Positions 1 through 10,810 of a DNA stretch of 64,000 nt are shown piece by piece (positions within the stretch are counted from its first letter, which is position 1; the number at the start of each line of letters is the position of its first letter). The notes under the pieces were generated by a model. The model was not told the origin of the DNA. It made no database searches and saw nothing but the letters and a program-made list of their open reading frames with translations. The stretch is taken from positions 3,472,001 through 3,536,000 of the forward strand of contig CM068548.1 of the NCBI GenBank assembly GCA_035048495.1, written 5' to 3'. Source of the DNA: Euptelea pleiosperma (lineage: Eukaryota > Streptophyta > Magnoliopsida > Ranunculales > Eupteleaceae). Position numbers and translations under genes: made by a program.

Positions 1-1811
1 GAGAGAGAGAAAAAAAAAGATCTAGAGAGAGGTAGAAGACCTAGAGAGATATAGTGGAGGAACAACTAGAGTGCAAGAGAGAAAAAGTGAAAAAAATGAG
101 AGAGAAGAAAACTACCTCAAAGACTTACCGGAGATCGGCTCGAGAATGGAAAATCGGCCCATTATAGGTGGTCTCCGGCCATGAAGATGGTAACTTTATG
201 GGTGATGGTGGCTGGATATACGTGGTGGAGGTGTGGTCACACAACCTAAATGCATGCATGCCATGGCTATTTTGGAGGTGTGCGCACAACCAGCAGGCCG
301 TGGGACCACTAGGACAGGGAATGGTGGTTGTATGCCCTTGCTGGCCACGCCTTAGAGTGGACCTGGCTTGCACGAGATGAGGCTACGACTTGCGCTAGAG
401 ATTCAGGTGCGTCCTCAATGAACTCCTCTCCTCTTCTTCCTTCTTCTCCTTTTCCTTTTCTTTTCTAATTTTCTTTCAAAAAAATGGTGAAGGGGATGAG
501 GAGAGGGGGTACGCTGGTGCACAGGTTGCGGAGTCGCCCCAAGGGTTGAGAAACAGAGTGCAAGAGGTGGCTCCCGACCAGAGTTGCAGGTCTGCAACTT
601 CGGTGAGAGGCGGAAGAGGGGAACGGTGCTTCCCTTGGTGACGAACCTGCTATTAGGAGGAGATAGGAGTGCGATTTGTTACAGGTCGAGGTAGTGTTGT
701 TGCCGTTCCAACAGCCTGGAGAACACACCGTGAACCAGCAAGCTATTAGTGCTGCTGGTGAAGATGGTGGTGGTAGAGACGGTGGGCCAACAGCTTGATA
801 TGGCCACAACCAGCAAGGGAGGTGGATGAGTAAGGCGGTGGACTGGTTTTTTTTTTGCAGGAGATGGATGTGCGGAGCGGCTATGGTGGTGGAAAATGAT
901 TGAGGTAGCGGCTACAATGGAGTGTAGTGGGGGGCGGTACGGCAAGTAAAGAAGAACCTTATTGGTTCGGCCAGCAAGGGGTGGAACTAATCGAGGATGG
1001 CAGCGTGGTTGAGGGGGATGAAGGATGGAGATGGCGGCTTGGGGTTTTTGGAGGAATGAGGAGAGAAGAGAGAGAGAGAGAGAGACCGTAAGTCCCTTCC
1101 CTCTTATAGCTTTAGGGTTTCTCTCTTCTAATTTGTGAGAAATATCTCACACGCAACTCGACCATTTTACCCTTAAGGTTAATATTCTCTTCACCCTTTT
1201 ACCCATCATTGTGCCGACTTATACCATGTCCCACATATGCATGTCGGCCTATTATACTTGCTTAGGTCCGCCAATTTACCGCTTCTCTTTGCCAAAATAG
1301 CAATGCTTAGCCCCTTTCACGAGTTGATGCATCAATGTCCAGTCACCTTGGTCCACATGTATCCCACATGTTCGTCCATGCATGGTCTTTCGGGCACTTG
1401 CCTTAGTCGCTAACCTTTTAGTGTTGTGGCTCATCAATGTCAGATACCTATGGTTTGCATCCTTGGTCCACATATATCTTTGGCTCGTTACCTTGGCCAA
1501 CACACATGCTGTCCCTTGGCTTTTAGATATCTTGATTGCCATCCCATGGAATAATCAACATCATATGTAGCAATTTGTGTGTCCACTGGCTCTTTGGGCT
1601 TGTCATCGGGCTTTGATCATTGCATCCCGGATTTTGAAGATTCTCCAGATAGGATTTCCCAGCTTCATCATACACTTGATGTGTTAAATGTTTGCCCTCT
1701 TTCATCATGCTTGCTTTCTTTTGATAGACTTTCCTCATCTTATTGGTGAGTCCGTTATCATTGTCCACTGGTTCATTCTCTCCCTTGGCTATGTGATTCT
1801 CTGGCTTGACC
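1..1811. other. Purine-rich and low-complexity spacer, no gene recognised
   Basis: The first 120 bases are GA/A-rich, and a GA microsatellite lies near 1069-1085. Short open frames occur on both strands, but none has a recognisable domain and they overlap simple sequence. From about 1100 the sequence appears to be continuous with the DNA after 5160, the two parts being separated by the solo LTR at 1817-5160. I see no gene here. Confidence 0.5.
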
Positions 1812-1816
1812 TATAC
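1812..1816. repeat. Target-site duplication TATAC, left copy
   Basis: This is identical to 5161-5165 on the other side of the solo LTR. A 5-bp duplication is the usual size for LTR retrotransposon integration. Confidence 0.85.
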
Positions 1817-4800
1817 TGTAATACCATGAACTTTCGTCTAGGGTATTATGGTAAATTCACCTAATAATAAAAATCTAAATCTTTTTCAGACTTCGATTAT
1901 TGTTTTTATGGTTAAATTTCATGCTTGAGTATATGTATTTAATTTGATTTTATTCTGACAACTTTGAAAACCTGCTATTTTTGAAACTCGCTCTTTAGGA
2001 CTAAATTTCGTACTAAAAATAATGAATCATAACTTGCATGGAACTTTTTCTTTCCCCAGCTAACATTCTAGAACTTTTATAAAAAAATTATTTTGTGAGC
2101 CCGAGACACAAAAAATATTCCTATTTTATCTTTACCAACTTACATGTGAAATTTGGAACCTTTCTTGAGACATAAAAACCTTAGCGGGAGATTTTGACAA
2201 AAATAATATTTTTGTAATTTTTGAACTTTCCTACAATTCTTATATTTTCAAAAATAATATTTAATTATATTTTATTTATTTAATAGGAGTGTGAGACCTG
2301 CGAATCACTTTTCGGGTCATTTCGAGGTCATCTTGATACTTTTTCGAGGCTTTAAATTTTTTTGTGATTTTTGTGTATTTAGACTATTTTATGTGATTTA
2401 TGTGTGTGACATGTGTCAATACCATGTCGTATCAACTTTTGAATTATATAATATAGTTTAATTGAATTAATGTATAATTATATATGTTATAATTTTTGGG
2501 TGGGCCCATATGGCCAATCTAGATGCCTTTGGGGCTTAATAATATGCTTAAATGAAGCCTATTTGATATATATGGGCCTTGGGCCCATTTTTAACCCATT
2601 AGTAATGTAAGATATGATTTTTTTATGGTTGAAAAAGTTATCCCTTTGATAGTTACGAATTTCACTAAAATAGAAACCCGAATCCTTCCCTAAACCTATT
2701 TATGAAAATCTTAAAGCTTTAGAAGCTTTCACAAACCCAACTCCATTGAAGAATAGAGAAAGCTCCATTAAATCTTCATCCGGGCACCTATCGCACTCGA
2801 GCAAGAATGGAGAATTGATGGAGACTCTGAATGGAAGAACATACCCCGAGGAGAGGACGATCCGATGACTTTAAAATTTGAAAAAACTTTTGATTTTTAT
2901 TAAAGTTCAAGAAACCTTGAGGTAAGTGTGTTTGATCCATCCTATACTTGTTTTTCTTCAAGATTTTATTTTTTTTTCATTAGGTAATGGTTGATACTCA
3001 TTATAAATTAATTTCAACAATATTTACTTTATTCTTATTGGGTTGATCTTTATTTTGGGCCACCATGATGGGTTTGGCCATGATTTCTTTTACACCTATA
3101 ACGGATGACTATGTTCTTTATCATTTTCGTTATATTTTCATGATTTAAATATTTTTATAATTATTTTTCTTAAATACCTCTATAAATCTATTTTCCAAAA
3201 TTATTTAGTTTGTATTTTCTGACTATATTTATTTAATTTTTCTAAGTTGTTGGACTTTAACAAAAAAAACCTAGAATTTCAGATTTTACACGGTCCACTT
3301 CACTTGAAATTTCGATCTATATTTTTAATCTAAATATTTTTCTAATTATTTTCTATAGATACCTCTATCAATCTAGTTTCTAGAACCTTTGAGTTTGTAT
3401 TTTCTTGATTTGTATTGATTAAGTTATGATTTTTCTAAATTGTTGGACTTTACCAAAAAACCCAGAATTCTAAATTTTACACGGTCTAATTCACTTGAGA
3501 TTTTGATCTATATTTTTAATTTAAATATTTTTTTAATTATTTTTCATAGATACCTCTAGTTTCTAGAACCTTTGAGTTTGTATTTTTCTGATTTGTATTG
3601 ATTAAGTTATGATTTTTTTAAGTTATTGGACTTTAACAAAAAACTCAAAATTTCAGATTTTACGCGGTCCACTTCACTTGGGATTTCGATCTATATTTTT
3701 AATTTAAATATTTTTCTAATTATTTTTCATAGATACTTCTATCAATCTAGTTTCTAGAACGTTTGAGTTTGTATTGATTAAGTTATAATTTTTCAAATAT
3801 GCAGGACTTTTCTATAAAACCTAGAATTTCAGATTCTGTCCAGCCCACTTCATTAAGGGTTTCGACCTATATTTTGAATTTGAATATTTTTATATTTATT
3901 TTTTCTAAAAACCTCTATGAATTTAATTTTTAAATCAATTGAGTTTATATTTTTCTAATATATATTTATTTAGTTATGATTTTTATAAGGCAATACATTT
4001 TTTGAAAAAACCTATTAATTGTTTGTGGTTCGGTCATGACTTATTGACTATTCAGAGGTCTAGCCCTTGTTATTTGACTAAACCCTAGATAGTTTGACAT
4101 ATACTTGTATGCATGGGGATCTCACCCATGTGTCATAGATCCCTCATAGGGTTCGGCCATGGTGTGTTGGATTCTCTTGCGATTCCTACTTATATTGTTC
4201 ATCTGTGTTGATCGTGACTTTCGGTGATTGTTACATGTTATTCATGTTTAACCCTAATTCGTTCTCATGTTATCACTTTTTATGATCATGTGTTCATTTT
4301 ATATTCTTATTTAAATGTTAAATACATGTGTGTTTATGTCATGTAACCCTAGTACCATCTTGTTGTCATACCATGATTATCACGTCATTTCATATAAGGG
4401 GTGCATAAGGGAACGGGGTTGAAGTATATTATATACGTTAATATTGATTTTATCAATTAATTAGGGTTCGGTACCCTAGGGTGAAAGGCCCCAGACGTTA
4501 TTATATCTTGCAGATGGGTCGATGAAACCGCTCTCAGTACGGGAAGGAGATAGAGACCCTATGTGGTTATTGGTACTAGTTGCATTTGCATCCCGTATTC
4601 ACTTGCATTCACCCTCATATTCATGTCATTCTTATTATATGATTGAGATGCATACCTTGATTAAAAAGCTTGTATAGTATGATATCATATCATTCACACT
4701 GTTGTATTACTGGGCCTCAGCTCACGGTACTACACCGATATCATTTTCAGATTTTGAGGAGCCGGGTACGTGAGATGATTTTGAGGCAAAAGACTACGGT

Positions 4801-5160
4801 GCATTCGAGGAGATCGGCGAGGATTTGGGAGTCGATCCCACAATTTAGAAGACTTTATTTTGATTGTTCTAAAATATTACTTATTTATTTTCATGGGCAT
4901 ATAATCCTTTGATTGAGAGCATGTTCTCACCTCTTTCTTTCCACATTTAGTTGATTGATTGAATTATTTAAATTATGAATTATTTTAATTATTTGTTGTT
5001 TTACATCTGGGTTTCCGAATGAACCTTAGTAGTCTAATTGACCTAATTGGACCACTAGGGGACATTCATGGATCACCCTTGGGTTCGGTTACGGGTACGG
5101 GTACGGGCCGATCTATGGATTTTCAAGTCGTATCTGGGTATCCGGATTCGGGGCGTGACA
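1817..5160. mobile_element. Solo LTR, 3344 bp, with 5-bp target duplication
   Basis: The segment begins TGTAATACC and ends GGGGCGTGACA, the TG...CA ends expected of an LTR. It is flanked by a perfect direct repeat TATAC (1812-1816 and 5161-5165). No internal pol region or second LTR lies next to it, so it is a solo LTR left by LTR-LTR recombination. Its ends, read in reverse complement (TGTCACGCCCCG...GGTATTACA), match those of the element at 54617-56419, so the two belong to one family in opposite orientation. Both carry a CACCCTAGGG-type block internally. Ty3/gypsy affiliation is my guess from the terminal sequence. The coding orientation is unknown because no internal region remains. It is longer than its relative partly because of an internal tandem repeat at 3140-4010. 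Confidence 0.85.
3140..4010. repeat. About five tandem units of 177-191 bp inside the solo LTR
   Basis: A unit holding a block ATAGATACCTCTATCAATCT, then a run like TTGGACTTTA-ACAAAAAACC, then a block like TTTTACACGGTCCACTTCAC recurs with spacing near 191, 182 and 177 bp (the CACTTGA-like mark falls at about 3301, 3492, 3674 and 3851). A weaker unit precedes these at about 3140. Units have diverged by substitutions and small deletions. This expansion explains much of the length difference from the 1803-bp relative at 54617. Confidence 0.75.
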
Positions 5161-5165
5161 TATAC

Positions 5166-5740
5166 TTGGCTCATGTCTTCTTGTCACATCTTGTTGGCCC
5201 TTTAAACTTGGATAATGAGCTTCTATGGTCGATCGTTGGCCCACACATCTCAAGAATCGTCCGATTGGATTTCCTGTAATAATGAAAGCACGTAATGAGT
5301 TTCAATCAGGACAATTTAGTATCTAGACTTCCGAAAATGTGTTTATCATGTAAATATACAATTTCGTCTAGAAAAGTGTGTTTTACACAACAAAAGAAAC
5401 TCTTACGTAGAAAAGTGGATAAATAAAGAAGTTTTACGTAGGAAAGTGCGATAAGGCTAAAGGGATAATTGCTTAAAATAAGCACTTTTGAGCGAATATC
5501 AATGACAGAACAAGAGTTAGGGTTTGGGAATTTGAGGGTTTGAGGGAGTTTGAGGGATTGATGATCAAGAGAGAGGGAGAGAATGATGACAGAACAAGAG
5601 TTAGAGTTTGGGGATTTGAGGGTTTGGGGGGAGTTTGAGCGACTGATGATCGAGAAACACTTTTAAGGCACGAAAAGGGGTATTTACACCCGACACGGAA
5701 TAGAATTGGGTTCGCGCCATTTTAATTTTATTTTATTTCA
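5166..5740. other. Spacer with an 84-bp tandem duplication
   Basis: This continues the sequence interrupted by the solo LTR. A block beginning TGACAGAACAAGAGTTAG at 5503 is repeated at 5587 (period 84 bp), with a few substitutions. No coding region is recognised. Confidence 0.5.
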
Positions 5741-5970
5741 ACTAAACATTTTGCAACGGTTTCAAACCGTAATCCATTTGGTACTACATTTTGCAACGGT
5801 TACAAACCATTTTATAACAATGGGCAAAACCATTTAAGTTGTTTTGCAGCGCTATTAATATCAATATATAGGCTAAAAGGATTTTTAACATTTGTTATTG
5901 TTTGGAAACGTCTTAAAACCGTTTTAAACTCTAAATTTCTACCATTGCAAAATGACATTTTTGGTGTAGT
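5741..5970. mobile_element. Possible CACTA-type terminal fragment
   Basis: Repeated TTTGCAACGGTT-like blocks (5750-5820) lead to a terminus whose reverse complement reads CTACACCAAAAATGTCA at about 5953-5969. That resembles the CACTACACCAAAA end of CACTA elements, although the outermost CA has been altered. No opposite end was found, so this is probably a solitary or decayed terminus. Confidence 0.35.
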
Positions 5971-8150
5971 TGTTACAACTTTGATTGTGCATACTCTTAA
6001 GAAGAGAATACAATAATGTATCTCTTAAATATGATATGATATGAATGCAACAATGTTCTCCCTAGACAACAAAGTGTATGTGTAACAAAGTGAAAGTGAG
6101 TGTAACTAGGGATGTCAAGTTGTAGTTAGTTTTAAAATCATGAATTTTCCATGGTCGAACCACAAGGATTGGAAGTGAATGATTAGTGCAAGTGTTACTA
6201 CAAGTAGGAAGAGAAAAAATGGAAAGAAGAGTAGTGTGTGATGTATAGTGAATGGACGCTATGAAATGAGAGAAAAAGTGTGCAAATGGTTGAATGTACC
6301 ACCAATGGTGGGCAAATTTTTGAGGAGGAAAACTACAAGAGAAGAAGAGTGCTAGGGCATTAAGAGACCCTTCCACTTTGCTCCTTAATGAGTGTAGTCC
6401 AAAAAGGGAAGAAACAACTAAAGAGTTGCTTTTCAACCAAAGATAAAGAAATGAATCACAAAGATGACGTAAAAAAAATGATATTCCTACTAAGGCATTT
6501 TTAGATAATAAAATCAAAACTAGAACATTTTAGTGTGTGAGTGCAAATATGTAAGTTCCTAAGTATCTATAATGCAAGACATAATAGATCAAAAGAAATC
6601 ACAAAAATACTCACAGGAACAAGTAAAAGAAATACCTCAAATCTTCATTAATATTTTGATGTCCAATTATGAAGTATACATGACATACAACATGAACGGG
6701 TACAAAACAACTTCATTAAAGTATTGAAAAAATCTGTACAATAAAGTTCTCATAAACATGGATCTACACTCAATAAGTTACAAAAGGGAGAGGAAAAATG
6801 CCTCCTCTCTAGCCCTAGCTAAGGGTCTAGCCAACCATGGTGTGGATGGCCATGAAAACTAAGTAAAAAAAAGAAAATAAGAAAGAGGAGAGAAGGGACT
6901 TGCTTGAGATTCTTGGGCTCTCTAAATTAGACTCACTAGAGAAAGGAAGAAGGCCCTCTCATAAGCTCAAAGTGAGCTTATATAGAAGATAAAAGGTGGT
7001 GAGATGGAAGGTGATGTGGAGGAGTGATAGGTGGAGATGAGAGGTGGAAAGTGGTCAAAGGAGAGCTCATTCTTGTTACCAAAATGGTGTAAGTGATTCA
7101 AATGTAATCAAAAGAGTGCCCAAGGTCAAGCTCAAAATGGGGGGGTACACATGGAAAAAGGAGATGTGTAAGAAGTATAAGAGGGTAGGTGGAAAACAAG
7201 CTAGAGAGAGGCATGTTATGGGTTTAAGAGAAGACAAGGCCTATTCTTTACCACATTGAGCATTCTCCTTCTTGACTTGTCCCTTTCACCCATGTGAAGG
7301 CTCCATGTGGCTTTGATGGCTTGAGAATCCTCTAGAAGGCTCCAATGGCTTGGGATGGCTCCATAAAGGTGTGATGGCTTTAATGGCTCTCATGGCTTGA
7401 ACAAATGACTTCATGGCTTGAACAAGTGACTTAATGGCTTGCGGCTTCATGGCTTGAAAATTTATGATAAGCCTCTTAAAAGACTCCAATGGCTTGCACA
7501 AAAGTCTCTCATGTGACGAATGCCCTATAGCTATCAAATATGCACGTAATGAGAGTCTAAATTGGATAAGTTGTGCATGAGACACCTAGGATGTATTTTA
7601 CATTAAAATGTGAAGTTATAAGCTCATGAAACTCGATAATGCCCTAAAGTTAAAACGGATAATAAGCACAAAATGAGCATTATCAGTAGTGCATGAGGAA
7701 CCTGCCATCTTCGACTGCACTAAAGGAATCTCTTGGTCCCATGCTATCTTTGGTGGTGTCGTTGTACCATTCCATACTTTTTATTTTTATCCATATCAAC
7801 ATCCATATGCTAGCTAGGGGCCATTTGGTAATACCTACGGTGAAATAGATATTCCCAAGTCCAGTACAAATTATACCGGAAAAAAATGGGATTACCAAAA
7901 ATATCTACAACTTTACTTTTTTTAATATCTTCATCCATACCAGATTGGGATCCAATGCGGATATAGCATATAGGTAGATTTGGTCCAAATTCCACTTTTA
8001 ACATCATGATCTATATCTAGATTCAGATCTTGGTCGAATCTATGCAGATCCGGATACAAATTATACTTTAAATATGAAGATTCATGTTCAGATTTGGATC
8101 TATGACACATGATCTGGACCATGATCCATATGGAAATATCTACATATATC
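5971..8150. other. AT-rich spacer with an ATGGCTT-rich minisatellite
   Basis: I see no gene. A minus-strand open frame at 6062-6517 is low complexity and matches nothing I recognise. Between about 7290 and 7500 the heptamer ATGGCTT recurs about ten times at irregular spacing. From 7950 to 8140 the sequence is rich in GATCTGGAT/GATCCGGAT-type words just upstream of the LINE truncation point. Confidence 0.5.
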
Positions 8151-8154
8151 TGAC

Positions 8155-10181
8155 TCATATGGAAAAGGCTTACGATCATACTAGTTGGGAGTTCCTAGAC
8201 TACTTACTCGGCAGGATGGGCTTCAGGAGTAAATGACATGTTTGGATGAAGAAATGCATTAGATCATCCCATTTCTTGGTGATAATTAATGGGTCGCCTT
8301 CAGGGTACTTCAAGAGTAGTAGGGGCTTGAGACAAGGAGATCCCCTTTCCCCCTTCTTATTCATCATGGTGACAAAAGCATTATGAAGGATGATTTCAAA
8401 ATGAGTTGGATTAGGACATTGCAGGATTTCAAGCAAGGCCTAGGGGAGTGACTATTTCCTGGCCCACTTACAATTTGCTGACGACACTCTTGTGTTCTCA
8501 TTAGACTCCCCGGACCAAGTTCAATTTCTGCATAGATTGCTTTGTTGTTTTGAAGCTTGCTCAGGCCTCAAGATAAACTTCAAAAAAAGCAAAATCATGA
8601 GTGTAGGAGTAGGAAACATTAAGGAGTTGGCACAAACTTTGGGATGCTCGATAAGTTCTTTGCTATCATCCTACTTTGGGGTACATTTGGAGGCTCCTTA
8701 CAGAGCAAAATCAGTGTGGGACCTAGTAGTGGAAATCAGAGGAGACTAGCAAATTGGAAGGGTAGATACCTATCCAAAGGGGGAAAGATGACACTCATTA
8801 AAAGCACATTGTTCAATTTGCCAATCTATTTTCTATCCTTGCTCTCTATCCCGATGTCCACAGCCAAGAAAATAGAAAGGCTAATGAAGAATTTTCTGTG
8901 GAATGATTTAGATGACTCCTTTGGATATCACCTGGTTAGGTAGGCTCAAGCGAGTTTGCCCAAAAAACAAGGCGGGCTAGAATTTAGGAGAATAGGTATC
9001 ATGAATATGGCGCTCTTAGGCAAATGGATATGGAGATTTGGGAGGGAGAGGGATAGTCTATGGCGTAAGGCGATGGCTGGGAAGCATGGGGAGGAAGTAG
9101 TAGGATGGGAGTCCAAGCCCTCGAGACTTCCACATGGATGTGGAACGTAGAAAGGCGTTCTCAAGGCTAAGGATAGATTTCGGAAGGGTCCAGATTAGTC
9201 TTAGGGAAGGGATCTATGATAAGATTTTGGGAAGACTCTTGGGTAGGTGATCTAGTTTTGAAAGATTATTTTCCTCGTATTTACTCTCTATCACAAAGGA
9301 AAGGTCAAACCATAGATCATTTTTGGATCGGATCCTCTTCGGATACAGCTTGGGATCTAGGTCGTAGAAGAAATCCTTTTGATTGGGAGATTGAACAAAT
9401 AGACTTGCTGCAGGCTTGTTTGAACTAGTACTCTGTCATTAACTCCGAGGAGGATAAACGGGTATGGATACACTCTAAATCCGAAAATTTCACAGTCCGT
9501 TCGTTGTATGAAGTCTTAGCCTCCTTGCCAAACCACGAATACTACCTATTTCCAGCTTTAAAACTTTGGAAATCTTGTGTCCCACTTAAAATACGATTTT
9601 TTGTTTGGGTAGCCCCTTTGAGCAAATTGCTTACTGTTGATAATTTAATCAAAAGAAAATAGATCATAGTGGATTTCTATGTTATGTGTAAAGCTGATGG
9701 CGAAAGTACTAATCATCTTCTTGCCCATTGCGAGTTCGCCAGACGAGTTTGGTTGTACTTCCTATCTTACATAGGAACGGATTGGGTATTCCCGGGTCAC
9801 ATAGGAGAAGTGTTAGAGAGTTGGCCCTACACATCTATGTCGACAAGGGGAACAAGATTGTGGAAAATGGTGCCAATGGCAATTATCTGGGGCTTGTGGT
9901 TGGAAAGAAACAAGAAAACCTTCGAATACAAATAGAGTTCCTTCCACGAGGTCATTTTGAGCATTAAATCATTTTTATACCATTGGGGAAGCATCAACCA
10001 CGAGAGTAGGGGTATCTTTTTTAGCGATTTGGTCTTCAGACTTGAGCAAATTTTGTTTTGATATCTCGGTTCGCTGTTGTTTGTTCTTTTTTCGCTTCTT
10101 TTCTCTCTGTTGTAGCTTTTTGAGATCTTCTCGATCTCCTTCTATCAATATATTTTTGGATTTATCAAAAAAAAAAAAAAA
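8155..10181 (+). mobile_element. 5'-truncated L1-type LINE (reverse transcriptase to 3' poly-A), degenerate
   Basis: This is the 3' part of a non-LTR retrotransposon. It opens inside the reverse transcriptase at MEKAYDHTSWEFLDYL (8159 on), followed by RSSHFLVIINGSPSGYF and GLRQGDPLSPFLFI near 8240-8370. The catalytic FADD motif (QFADDTLVFS) is at 8471-8500, then GLKINFKKSK (8565-8595). The thumb region follows (8750-8930). A zinc-binding RT-associated region with CKADGESTNHLLAHCEFARRVW lies at 9680-9760. The reading frame is broken by several stops and frameshifts, so it is dead. The 3' end has a T-rich tail region and a run of 15 A (10167-10181). The 5' truncation at about 8155 is typical of incomplete target-primed reverse transcription. 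I could not identify a target duplication. Confidence 0.9.
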
Positions 10182-10496
10182 TTTGGACCCATATCTAATC
10201 CATTTTTCATTCAAATTCTATACCAATGATCAAAACCCACTAAATACAAGTTCAAATCCAGTTGGATCTCGGGTCCGACTGCCCCCATTCATGACCTCGC
10301 TGTGGTCCTGAGAGAGAGCACTGGGGTAAAAGTGGTGGTCCTGATGAAAAAGAAGAGAGAGCTAGAGAAAGGGAGAGAAATCAATTTATCATTATATAAG
10401 TAATTTTTTTTAATTATGATTTAAATAGAAAATAATTTATCATCATGAAAAATGGTTCATGCCTGTTCTCATGAAAAATATTTATTATCATAATCA
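10182..10496. other. Spacer between LINE and MULE
   Basis: AT-rich sequence with a short GAGAGA-rich patch (10308-10380). No gene seen. Confidence 0.5.
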
Positions 10497-10505
10497 TTAT
10501 ATATA
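10497..10505. repeat. 9-bp target duplication TTATATATA (left)
   Basis: This is identical to 18722-18730, immediately outside the opposite TIR. Confidence 0.93.
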
Positions 10506-10665
10506 GGGTAATTCTATTTGCACCCAAAAAAATCTATAAGCACCTAATACATCTCTCTCTTGGACGAGAATGCCCTCCCTTATAAGGGAGGGAATGAAAA
10601 AAAGCACCCCATTTTCCCATTTCTCTCCTCTCTTCCCTCTTTGGTTTGTGAGGGTTGAGAGGGAG
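10506..10665 (+). repeat. MULE left terminal inverted repeat
   Basis: About the first 115 bases match the right end in reverse complement almost base for base, including TCTATAAGCACCTAATACAT and GCACCCCATTTTC. The match continues more loosely through a CT-rich tract to GGTTTGTGAGGGT. It contains a perfect 20-bp palindrome CCCTCCCTTATAAGGGAGGG at 10573-10592. Confidence 0.93.
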
Positions 10666-10810
10666 GGCTCCATTAACGCCGGCGACCTTTGCCCTCTCCC
10701 CTTGACACCGACGACTTCTTCCCTCTCTCCTATTCCCTCTCTCAAAGCTCATCATCTCTTGAGTTGTTGCCCACATCCTCTCTCCAATAGTTAAAGGAAA
10801 TCATTAAAGG

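Noticed and set aside
415..945. Open frames of 60-114 codons
   Set aside because: They are driven by purine/pyrimidine bias (Lys/Arg-rich or Ser/Pro-rich) and overlap one another.
1276..1768. Overlapping open frames that could be a small gene
   Set aside because: No family resemblance, no splice pattern, and words like CCTTGGTCCACATGTAT repeat, suggesting decayed repeat.
6062..6517. 151-codon open frame on the minus strand
   Set aside because: Ser/Leu/Phe/His-rich translation with no domain, in AT-rich repeat DNA. Looks like chance.
8130..10200. Target duplication for the LINE
   Set aside because: CATATATCTGAC before and CATATCTAAT after the poly-A are only loosely alike. Not convincing.
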